This document shows, piece after piece, positions 10,811 to 22,678 of a DNA stretch of 64,000 nucleotides. Source of the DNA: Streptomyces sp. SW4. Lineage in GTDB: Bacteria > Actinomycetota > Actinomycetes > Streptomycetales > Streptomycetaceae. The stretch is taken from NCBI GenBank assembly GCA_003248315.1, contig QKWM01000004.1, positions 806,001 to 870,000 of the forward strand, given 5' to 3'. Position 1 is the first letter of the stretch, and the number at the start of each line of letters is the position of its first letter. The position numbers were made by a program, and so were the translations under genes. The notes below the pieces were generated by a model. It did no database searches. It saw only the letters and a program-made list of their open reading frames with translations, and was not told the DNA's origin.

Positions 10811-10972
10811 GTCTTCTCCCCTCGCCGGGCCTGGTCCGGCCCGCTCCTCCCCAGTGCGCCGATGCGCAGAAGCGCATGGTAACCGCAGGCCAAGGGCGGT
10901 GATCCCGGCGCGATTGTCACTGTTCCGTACCGAGTTCGCCGCCCGGTGATCACCGCCGGGGAGGGGCCGCCG

Positions 10973-12204
10973 TCACCCGAGCGCGCTGCCCGCCTTCCAC
11001 CGCTTCCAGCTCATGTTCCAGCCGCCGAGCCCGTTGTCCGGTGCGACCGTCCTGTCCTTGCTGCCGACCACCTCGACGACGTCGCCGACGAGGCTGCGGT
11101 CGAAGAACCAGCCGGCGGGGGTGTCCGCGCCGCCGCCCTTGACGTCGCGCAGGCCGATGCAGCCGTGGCTGACGTTGGTGCGGCCGAAGACGTCGTCCCC
11201 GGCCCAGTAGTTGCCGTGCAGGAAGGTGCCGGAGTAGGTCAGGCGCATGGCGTGCGGCACGTCCGGGATGTCGTACTCGCCGCCGAAGCCGACCGTGCGG
11301 CTGTTCATGCGGGTGACGTCGAGCATCTCGGTGACCACCATCCTGCCGTTGTAGGTGGTGGTCTTCGGGGCCCCGGCGGTGATCGGCACGGTGGCCACCA
11401 GTTCGCCGTCGCGGCGGACCTCCATCGTCTTGCGGGCCGCGTCGACGACCAAGACCTGGCTGCGGCCGACGGTGAAGGAGACGGTCCGGTGCTGGAGCCC
11501 GTACACGCCCGGCGCCCCCTCGACGTCGCGCAGGCGCAGGGCGACGGTGACCTCCGTGCCGGGCTTCCAGTAGTGCTCGGGGCGGAAGTCGAGCCGGTCC
11601 TTGCCGAACCAGTGGGGGCGGACGTCGACGGCCGGCTTCGCGGTCACCGACACGGCGCGTTCGACGGCGGCGCGGTCGGTGATCTCCCGGTTGAACTCCA
11701 GGGAGACGATCATGCCGGTGCCGACGACGGAGCGGTCCTCGGGGGCCACGTACCCGATGAACCGCTCCTTGGGCACATGGGTCGTGAAGGTCGCGTGCCG
11801 TGCGGAGCGGCGGCCGTGCCCGTCCAGGGCGACGGCGTCGACCGTGTACTTCGCGGCGAGCGACAGCCGCCCGTCCTCGGGCACCCAGCGCCGGCCGTCG
11901 GCGGAGATCCGCCCCGGCACCGGGGTGTCGCGGGCGTCCTGGGACTTGACGACCGTCACCGACTCCAGCCGTCCGTCGGTCACCCGGACCGACAGCTTCC
12001 GGCCGGGCCGGACGCCCTTGCTGCCGTCGTCCGGGGTGATGCGGATGGCTTCCCCGGGGGCGGGGGGTTTGCCGAACACCCCGCCGGCGCCGGTGCCGTC
12101 CGCGGTGCAGCCGGCGGCCCCGGCCAGCAGTCCTGCCCATGTCAGTACGGCGGCCAGTGCGGCCCCGCGCGCCGAGCGCGCCCAGTTTCGTGCCTCACAT
12201 CCAC
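10973..12204 (-). CDS. L,D-transpeptidase lipoprotein (copy 2)
   Basis: About 410 residues, a clear paralogue of the gene at 9569-10810 with the same architecture: lipobox LLAGAAGC, Ig-like domains, then YkuD with HGNYWAGDD and SHGCIGLRD. Restoring one G near 12163 joins the body to a start codon (GTG 12204, or GTG 12198, both in frame). A 6-bp-arm hairpin (ACCCGT/ACGGGT, 12204-12219) lies immediately at the start codon, between it and an AGGAG-like sequence, and could hinder initiation. It is divergent from treX. Confidence 0.9.
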
Positions 12205-12352
12205 CCGTAACGACGGGTGTCTCCTGGGGAAACGTGAGTGCGAGCCAAGCGGTGGGCAGAACTGAGAGGAGGACGACGCGACGGGGAGCAGCGGCCGGGA
12301 CGCCGTGCGCCCTGATTCCGGGGTCGTTCCACGAGCCGCGGGAGGCTGACAG

Positions 12353-14581
<2,229 letters not shown>

Positions 14582-14602
<21 letters not shown>

Positions 14603-14650
14603 GCGTGCTGCTCAGGGCGGTGTGAGCGTGCTGCTCAGAGCGATGTGAGC
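14582..14650 (+). repeat. 23-bp tandem repeat, three copies, covering the treX stop
   Basis: Unit GTGCTGCTCAGGGCGGTGTG plus AGC. Copy 1 (14582-14604) is the coding end of treX including the TGA. Copy 2 (14605-14627) is identical apart from the first base, and copy 3 (14628-14650) has diverged at two positions. Because the unit is 23 bp the copies are in different frames. Confidence 0.9.
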
Positions 14651-14786
14651 GGACGCCGAGGAGACGGCCGCGTGCGGACCTCCGTGCGCGGTGGCGGGAA
14701 GTCGCTGGTCGTAGGACCTGCGGACGAGTGCGGTCCGGCCAAAACTCGGTGGGCGGTGTCAGTGGCGATCCGTAGTCTCACTGCTG

Positions 14787-16657
14787 ATGCCCACGACACC
14801 CTCGCCCGCCGGCTCCCCGTCCGCCGACTCCCCTTCCCTCCCACCGCCGTCCGCCGGGCCGTCGTCCGCCGCGCCGTCCGCTGCCGAGGCCGCGCCCGGC
14901 GGGGAACGGTCCGCCGTCCGGACGCTGCTGCGACTGTGGCCGTACGTACGGCCCGTGCGCGCCCGGCTGTTCACCGCCGCGTTCGTCGCGATCCTCGCCT
15001 CCTGCGTGGGACTGGTCATCCCGCTCGTGCTGAAGTGGCTGGTGGACGGCCCGGTCGCCGGCCGGGACCCGGCGGGGGTGTGGCTGGGCGCGCTGTACGT
15101 GCTGCTCCTCGGCGTCGGCGAGGCGCTGCTGTTCGGGCTGCGGCGCTGGCTGGTCGCCCGGCCGCTGGCGGGGGTCGAGGCGTCGATGCGGGCGCACCTG
15201 TACCGCCACCTCCAGCGGCTGCCGGTCGCCTTCCACGACCGCTGGCCCTCGGGCAGTTGCTGTCGCGCGGCACGACCGACCTGATGCTGCTGCGCATGTT
15301 CCTGGCCTTCCCGCTGACCTTCCTGCTGGTCAACGGCGTGACGATCGTCGTCGGCGTGATCATCATGCTGGTGCAGGACTGGACGCTGGGGCTGGTGATC
15401 CTGGGGCCCGCCGTGCCGGTGATGGTGCTCTGCGCGGTCTTCGAGAAGCGGTACGCCGAGGTGGCGCGGCGCGCCCAGGACCAGGTCGGGGACCTGACGA
15501 CCGTCGTCGAGGAGAGCGTGCTCGGCATCCGGATCATCAAGGGGTTCGGCCGGCACCGCAGCCAGGCGCGGGCGTTCCGGGAGCTGGCCGGGACGCTGCG
15601 GGGCACGGAGCTGCGCAAGGCGCGGCTGCTCGCGGCGATCTGGGCGGTCATCGTGACGCTGCCGGAGGTGGCGATCGGCGCGGCGCTGGTGGTCGGCGCG
15701 GTGCAGGTCGCCGACGGGGCGCTGTCGGCGGGCACGCTGGTGGCGTTCCTGTCCACGGCGCTGGCGCTGCGGTGGCCGGTGGAGTCGATCGGGTTCCTGC
15801 TGGCGATGAGCCAGGAGGCGGCCACGGCGACCCAGCGGTACTTCGAGGTCCTGGACGCCGAACCCGAGAGCACCGAGCGGCGCACCCCGCAGCGGCCGGC
15901 ACCGGCGCGGGCCGGCGCGACGGGCTGCGGTTCGAGAACGTCACCTTCCGCTACCCCGACGCTCCCCCCGGCTCCCCTCCGGTCCTCGACGGGGTCGACC
16001 TGCACATCCGTTCCGGTGAGTCCCTCGCCCTCGTCGGGGCGACCGGAAGCGGCAAGACGACGCTGACCGCGCTGGTCCCCGCCTGCACGAGGTGACCTCC
16101 GGGCGGATCACCCTGGACGGCGAGGACATCGCCGCGCTGCCCGCGAGGAGCTGCGCTCCAAGGTGGCCGTCGCCTTCGAGGAGCCCACCCTGTTCTCGGC
16201 CAGCGTCGGCGAGAACGTGCTGATGGGGGCGGGCGAGGGCGCCGGGGACGCCGAACTGGAGCGCGCCCTGGCCGTCGCCCGGGCCGACTTCGTGCACGCG
16301 CTGCCCCAGGGCACCGCCACCCAGGTCGGCGAGCAGGGCCTGAGCCTGTCCGGCGGGCAGCGGCAGCGGCTCGCGCTGGCCCGCGCGGTGGTCGGGCAGC
16401 CGGCCTTCCTCGTCCTGGACGACCCGCTGTCCGCGCTCGACGTGCACACGGAGGCCGCCGTCGAGGCCGCGCTGCGCCGGGTGCTCGCCGGCACCACCGC
16501 GCTGATCGTGGCCCACCGCCCGTCCACCGTCCTGCTCGCCGACCGGGTCGCCCTGCTCTCCGGCGGCCGGATCACGGCCGTCGGCACCCACCACGAACTG
16601 CTGCGCGACAACGCCGAGTACGCCCACCTGATGTCCGGGCCGGAGGAGGAGCGATGA
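14787..16657 (+). CDS. ABC exporter half-transporter, degenerate-site subunit (pair 1)
   Basis: About 624 residues with four restored bases (near 15247, 15905, 16085 and 16140). A Ser/Pro-rich N-tail is followed by a six-helix transmembrane domain (about 50-330), then a nucleotide-binding domain: Walker [10 protein letters not shown], signature LSGGQ, Walker [13 protein letters not shown]-loop AHRPST. The catalytic Glu after Walker B is Asp, the hallmark of the non-hydrolytic half of heterodimeric exporters such as TM287/288. The stop overlaps the next start (ATGA), so the two products should pair. A TAGTCT at 14773, 8 nt before the ATG, may be the -10 of a leaderless promoter. Confidence 0.9.
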
Positions 16658-18505
16658 CGGCGCCCACGACGACCGCGCCCCCGCAGGAACCGCCCGCCGG
16701 TCAGCCCCGGGCGGCCGCCGACCCCTTCGACAGCGACGCCCTGCCCGCACCGCGGGGTGCCACCGGCGCGCTGCTGCGCTCGCTGCTGGCGCCGCTGAAG
16801 GCCCGGGTCGCGCTCACCACCCTGATCCTGCTGCTCCAGCAGGCGGCCGTGCAGGCCGGCCCGCTGCTGGTGGCGTACGCCATCGACCACGCCGTCCCGG
16901 CGTTCCGCGACCGGGACCACGGGCCGCTGCTGGCGGTCGGCGCCGGCTACCTGCTGTGCGCGCTGGCGGGCGGCGGGCTCCAGTACGCCTTCATCACCGC
17001 CTCCGCCCGTGTCAACCAGGACGTGCTGCTGGACCTGCGGGCCGGATCTTCCGGCACGCGCAGGCGCTCAGCGTCGACTTCCACGAGCGCTACACCTCGG
17101 GCCGGCTGATCTCCCGCGCCACGACGGACGTGGAGTCGCTGCGCGAGCTGCTGGACGAGGGACTGCAGGAACTGGTCACGGTCGTCCTGTCCTTCGTCTA
17201 CATCGCGGCGCTGCTGCTGTGGCTGGACCTCGGTCTCGGCGCCGTCGCGGTGGCGTCGTTCGTGCCGCTGTACGGGCTGGTGCGGATCTACCAGCGGCGG
17301 GCGGGGCGCGTGTACCGGCAGCGGTCGACGGCGATCGCCGCCGTCATCGTGAAGTTCGTGGAGACGATGAACGGCATCCGGCCGGTGCGCGCCTTCCGCC
17401 GGGAGGCCGCCAACGACGCCGCCTTCGCCGCCCTGAACCGGCGGCACGAGCGCAGCAACGGCGACGCGCTGCTGGAGATGGCCCGCTACGTGGTCGGCTC
17501 CCGGCTGGTGGCCAACACCGCCGTCGCCGGCATCGTGCTGTGGGGCGCCTACCGGGTCGCGGACGGCACGCTGGTGCTGGGCGTGCTGGCCGCGGCGGTG
17601 CTGTACCTGCGCCGGCTGTACGACCCGATCGACCGGCTCGGCATGTTCCTGAACTCGGCCCAGTCGGCGGGCGCCTCTCTGGAGAAGATCGCGGGTCTGC
17701 TGGCGCAGACGCCGGCCGTGCCCGAGCCGGCGGCGCCGAAGGAACTGCCCCCGCTGGAGTCGGAGCACCCGGGCCGCGAGGTCGTCTTCGACGGCGTCCG
17801 CTTCGGCTACCGCACCGGAGGCGAGGTGCTGCCCCGCTTCGACCTGACGATCCCGGCCGGGCAGACCGTCGCGGTGGTCGGCTCCACCGGCGCGGGCAAG
17901 TCGACGCTGGCCAAGCTGCTCGCCCGGTTCTACGACCCCAGCGGCGGGCGGGTGCTGCTGGACGGCACCGACCTGCGCGACCTGGCCGTGCCCGAACTGC
18001 GGCGCGGGGTGGTGATGGTGACGCAGGAGGCGTTCCTGTTCTCCGGCACGGTCGCCGACAACATCGCCCTCGGCCGCCCGGAGGCGACCCGGGAGGAGAT
18101 CGAGCGGGCCGCGAAGGCGATCGGCGCGCACGACTTCATCAGCGCGCTGCCCGACGGCTACGACACCGACGTCCGCAAACGGGGAGGCCGGATCTCCGCG
18201 GGCCAGCGCCAGTTGGTGGCGTTCGCGCGGGCGTTGCTCGCCGACCCGGCGGTGCTGATCCTCGACGAGGCGACCAGCTCCCTGGACATCCCCGGCGAAC
18301 GGGCGGTGCAGCGGGCGATGGCGACCGTGCTGAAGGGCCGTACGGCGGTGGTCATCGCGCACCGGCTGTCGACGGTGGAGATCGCCGACCGGGTGCTGGT
18401 GATGGAGCACGGCCGGATCGTGGAGGACGGCTCCCGGCCGAGCTGATCGCGGGTACGGGCCGGTTCGCGGCCCTGCACCGGGCGTGGCGCGACAGTCTGA
18501 CCTGA
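16654..18505 (+). CDS. ABC exporter half-transporter, catalytic subunit (pair 1)
   Basis: About 617 residues with bases restored near 17043 and 18437. Transmembrane domain about 45-340, with the coupling segment [18 protein letters not shown]. The nucleotide-binding domain has GSTGAGKST, signature ISAGQ (altered from LSGGQ), Walker [12 protein letters not shown] with catalytic Glu, and AHRLST. Its own intact Walker A/B would pair with the LSGGQ of the upstream subunit to form the active site, while its altered signature faces the Asp-containing site. Translationally coupled to the upstream gene; the next exporter gene begins 21 bp later. Substrate unknown (drug or lipid export is usual). Confidence 0.9.
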
Positions 18506-18526
18506 CGGCGACCGGGGGGACGACGG

Positions 18527-20540
18527 ATGATCGACGCGTACGCGGACCCGGGCACGCCCGACCTCCGCGCCGGCCGGCGGTACTTGTGGTGGCTGGTGCG
18601 GTGCCAGCCGGGGCGGTCGGTGGCGGGCGCCGTGTTCGCCAGCGTGTGGATGGCGATGGTCGCCCTCATGCCGTACGCCATCGCCCGGGCCGTCGACCGC
18701 GGGATCGAGCCGGGCGACATGGGCGCGCTGGCCCTCTGGACGGGCGTCCTGGTGCTGGTGGGCGGCTGCACCGCGTGGCTGAGCATCATGCGGCACCGCA
18801 CGATGACGCGGGTCCGGATGGACGCGAACTTCCGCACGGTGAAGGTCGTCGTGGGGCAGACGGTCCGGCTGGGGCGGCGCTGCGGCGGCGGGTCGGCGCC
18901 GGCGAGGTGGTCACCATCGGCGTGGGCGACGTGCAGACGATCAGCCAGACCCTCACGGTGGTCGGGCCGGGCGTCGGCGCGGTGGTGGCCTGCGCGTTCG
19001 TCGCCGGTCTGCTGCTGACGGTGTCGGTGCAGCTGGCGGTGGTCGTGCTGGCCGGCGTGCCGCTGCTGGGCCTGGTGGTGGGGCCGCTGATGGGCCGGCT
19101 GCAGGGGCGGGAGGCGGAGTACCGGGAGCGGCAGTCCGTGCTGACCGCGCGGATCGGCGACCTCGCGGGCGGGCTGCGCGTGCTGAACGGCCTCGGCGGC
19201 AAGGGCCTGGTCGCGGACGCCTTCCGCCGGGACTCCCGGCGGCTGTCCGAGCAGGGCTACCGGGTGGGGGCGGTCACCAGCTGGATCCAGGCCCTCGGCG
19301 CCGGGCTGCCCACCCTGTTCCTGGCGGGCGTGACCTGGGTCGGCGCCCGGCTGGCGGTACGGGGCGAGATCAGCGTCGGCGAACTGGTGTCGGTGTACGG
19401 CTACGTCGTGGCCCTGCTGTGGCCGGTGGCGTTCCTGATCGAGGGCACCCAGCAGATCAGCCGGGGGCTGGTCGCGGCGGGCCGGGTCGTCCGCTTCCTG
19501 CGCCTGGAGCCGGAACCGGACACGGGCACCCGTGCCGCCCCGCGGAGCCGGCCGTCCTCCACGACCCCGCCTCCGGGTACGGGTGCCGCCGGGCCGCCTG
19601 ACCGCGCTGGCCGGCGCCCGGCCGGCCGACGCCGCGACGGTGGTCGACCGCCTGGGCCGCTACGCCCCTTCCGACGTCACCTGGGGAGACGTACGCCTGG
19701 ACGAGGTGCCCCTGTCCGAGGTACGCCGCCGCATCCTGGTCGCGGACGCGGAGGCGTCCCTCTTCGCGGGCCCCTGCGAGAGGTCCTCACCCCAACGCCC
19801 TCACGGGCGCGAGGAACCGCGCACCCCACCCCGACCCACAGCACCCCGAACCCGACCCCGGGCCCCCGACCCCAGGGGCGCGAGGAACCGCGCACCCCAC
19901 CCCGACCGACGGCACCCGAGACCCCACCCCAGGCTCCCGACCCCAGGGGCGCGGGGAACTGCGCGACCAGCCACACCCCACCCGCACCCGCACCCGCACC
20001 GCCACCCACACCCAACCCCGCGTCCGCGCCCACACCCCCGCCCCAGCCCCACCGGCACCCTCGCCGGAACCCGCACCCGCACCCCGCCCACCCCCAGCCC
20101 CCTCCGGCAGAGGAGCACGCGCTGTTCTCCGCCGCACTCCACACCGCCGCCGCCGACGACATCGTCCGCGGCCTCCCCGCCGGCCTCGACTCCCCCTCGA
20201 CGCCGAGGCCCGCAACCTCTCCGGCGGCCAGCGCCAGCGCATCCGCCTGGCGCGGGCCCTGCTCGCCGACCCCGAGGTACTGCTCGCCGTGGAGCCGACC
20301 TCGGCCCTGGACGCGCACACGGAGGCCACGGTGGCGGACCGGCTGAAGGACGCCCGCCGGGGCCGTACGACCGTGGTCACGTCCACGTCGCCCCTGGTCC
20401 TGGACCGCGCCGACACCGTGCACTACCTGGTGGACGGCAAGGTCGCCGCCACCGGCACCCACCGCGAACTCCTCGACGCCGAGCCCGGATACCGGGCCCT
20501 CGTCGCGAGGGACGCCGACGCCGAGGAGGTCGCGGGATGA
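18527..20540 (+). CDS. ABC exporter half-transporter, degenerate subunit with repeat insertion (pair 2)
   Basis: About 670 residues. The transmembrane domain is normal (about 25-320). The nucleotide-binding domain has lost Walker A (GARPADAAT in place of GxxGxGKST), the Walker B Asp (LLAVEPTSALD) and the H-loop His (TSTSP), but keeps a perfect LSGGQRQ. Between the Q-loop strand (REVL) and the helical domain (EEHALFSAALHTAAADD), about 110 Pro/Thr/His-rich residues are inserted, encoded by a tandem 71-bp repeat. Single-base losses lie near 18873, 19540, 19770 and 20205, with perhaps another. The stop overlaps the next start as ATGA. It can serve only as the signature donor for its partner. Confidence 0.85.
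19803..19973 (+). repeat. 71-bp-period tandem repeat of a Streptomyces intergenic element inside an ABC gene
   Basis: Three cores with consensus GGGGCGCGRGGAACYGCGC start near 19804, 19875 and 19946, spaced 71 bp apart. The third, GCGCGGGGAACTGCGCG followed by ACCAGCC, is the well-known short repeat found between many Streptomyces genes. The first two are diverged. An inverted relative lies at 61941-61970. Confidence 0.8.
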
Positions 20541-22408
20541 CCTCACGCCACCTGCCCGTCGCCGACCGCGCCGACGTCCGGCGGGCGGCGGCCGGCCTGG
20601 TGCGGGCCGACGCCCGCGCCTTCGCGGGCCTGCTCGCGCTCAACGCCCTGGCCGCCGCCGCGGGCCTGGCCGGCCCTGGCTGCTCGGCCGGATCGTGGAC
20701 GAGGTCCGGACCGGCGGCGGGGCCGGCGCCGTGGACCGCATGGCGCTCGGCATCGTGGTCTGTTCGGTCGCCCAGCTGCTGCTGGCCCGCTGGGCGCGCT
20801 ACGCCGGGCACCGGTTCGGGGAGCGCACGCTGGCCCGGGTGCGGGAGCGGTTCGTCGACCGGGCACTGGCCCTGCCGGCCTCCGTCGTGGAGCGGGCCGG
20901 CACCGGCGACCTGACGGCGCGGGGCACCGCGGACGTGACGGCCGTCGGCACCACCCTGCGCGACGCCGGCCCGGCCCTGCTGGTCAACGGCGTCCAGGCG
21001 CTGTTCCTGGTCGCCGCCGTGTTCGTGCTGAACCCCTGCTCGGCGCCGTCGGACTGCTCGCGCTCGTGCCGATCCGCTGCGTCCTGCGCTGGTACCTGCG
21101 CCGGGCGCGCGACGCCTATCTGGCGGAGGGCGCGGCCACCTCGGACGTCGCGGAGATCCTCGCGGCGACGGCGGCCGGGGCGCGCACGGTGGAGGCGTTC
21201 GGGCTGGCGCGGCGACGGGTCGCGGCGAGCCGCCGGGCGCTGGAGGTCTCGCGCCGCACCAGGTTCCGCACGCTCCGGCTGCGCACGGTGTTCTTCCCGG
21301 TGGTGGAGGTGTCCTACGTCCTGCCGGTGGCGGCCGTCCTGCTGATCGGCGGGGTGCTCGCGGCGCGGGGCGCGCTGAGCGTGGGCGCGGTGGTCGCGGC
21401 GGCCCTGTACTTCCAGCAGCTGACCGGGCCGCTCGACGAGATCCTGATGCGGGTGGAGCAACTCCAGTCCAGCGGCGCCTCCTACGCCCGCGTCGAGGGC
21501 CTCGCCCGCGTACCGCGCACCCCGTCGCAGGCCGGTGCGCCGAGAACCCCGTCGCAGCCCGGTGCGCCGAGGACCCCGTCGCAGGCCGGTGCGCCGGAGA
21601 CGGCGGCGGAAGCCGGGCCGCCCGTCCCGGCCGGCGACCGCATCGACGTGACCGGGGCCCGCTACGCCTACGAGGGCGGGGCCGAGGTACTGCGCGGCGT
21701 GGACCTCACCGTGCGGCCGGGCGAACGGCTGGCGCTGGTCGGGCCGTCCGGGGCGGGCAAGACGACGCTGAGCCGGCTGCTGGCGGGCGTGGACGCGCCG
21801 ACCGCCGGTGCGGTGACGGTGGGCGGGGTGCCCGTCGCCGCACTCTCCCCGAGCGGCTGCGCCGCCAGGTCGTCCTGGTCACCCAGGAGCACCACGTCTT
21901 CCTGGGCACGGTCCGCGACAACCTGCGCATCGCCGAACCGGCCGCCACCGACGAGCGCCTGTGGGCGGCACTGGCCGCGGTCGGCGCCGACGGCTGGGTG
22001 CGGGAGCTGCCCGAGGGGCTGGACACGGAGCTGGGCCCGGGCGGCGCGGGCCCCGGCGGCGAGGGACCGGACGGTTCGCGGGCCCAGCAGCTCGCCCTGG
22101 CCCGGGTGGTGCTGGCGGACCCGCACACCGTGATCCTCGACGAGGCCACCGCCCTGCTCGATCCGGCCACGGCCCGGCACACCGAGCGCGCCCTGGCCGC
22201 CGTGCTGGAGGGCCGGACCGTCATCGCCGTCGCGCACCGGCTGCACACCGCGCACGACGCGGACCGGGTGGCCGTGATGGAGGACGGGCGGCTGACCGAA
22301 CTCGGCACCCACGAGGAGCTGGTGGCGGCGGGCGGGGCGTACGCGGCGCTGTGGCGGTCGTGGCACGGGGAGCCGTCGGTCGCCGCCGCCCCCCACGAAT
22401 CCGTATAG
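20537..22408 (+). CDS. ABC exporter half-transporter, catalytic subunit (pair 2)
   Basis: About 624 residues with bases restored near 20675, 21035 and 21853. Transmembrane domain, then a linker with three PRTPSQAGA-type repeats, then a nucleotide-binding domain with Walker A GPSGAGKTT, Q-loop LVTQEHHVF, Walker B VILDEATALLD and H-loop AHRLHT. The signature LSGGQ is replaced by PDGSR. This exactly complements the upstream subunit, which has lost Walker A but kept LSGGQ, so one composite ATP site is intact and the other dead. Last gene of the four-gene exporter operon. Confidence 0.9.
21517..21597 (+). repeat. 27-bp tandem repeat x3 encoding PRTPSQAGA linker
   Basis: Three near-identical 27-bp units between transmembrane and ATPase domains encode PRTPSQAGA, PRTPSQPGA and PRTPSQAGA. 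They form an unstructured interdomain linker whose length could vary by slippage. Confidence 0.8.
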
Positions 22409-22678
22409 CGAACATGAACTCCCGGACAACGAACGATTTCCGGCCAACTTCATGACGCGCTCCTGACAATCGGACCGTGCGCCTGCCACGCTTCCCACGG
22501 CCGCCGCACAGCAACCCCACAGCTCCACCCCACGGCTCCACCCACGGCGTCACCGACCGCTGCGCCGCGGCCGTCGCTCCCGCACGTACGTGCGCGTACC
22601 GCCCCGTTCTGCCCGGACGGCCCACCCGCCGCCCGGTCTCCCCTGGCCGCGCACCCCGCGGCCGCGCAGAAGGAGTCA
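22409..22678 (+). promoter_or_regulatory. 270-bp leader of the M4 protease gene
   Basis: No gene is seen. It begins AT-richer (CGAACGATTTCCGGCCAACTT near 22430) and then becomes a Pro-codon-like GC-rich stretch. It ends in GAAGGAG before the protease start. The protease promoter probably lies in the first 100 bp, but no convincing hexamer pair was found. Confidence 0.35.

Noticed and set aside
10946..12265. Long plus-strand frame across the second L,D-transpeptidase gene
   Set aside because: Low-complexity His/Val/Ala/Gly composition, opposite a gene with intact SHGCIGLRD.
19800..19975. CRISPR-like regularly spaced repeats
   Set aside because: Only three diverged copies, and the 'spacers' are similar to each other; it is a tandem intergenic-type repeat.
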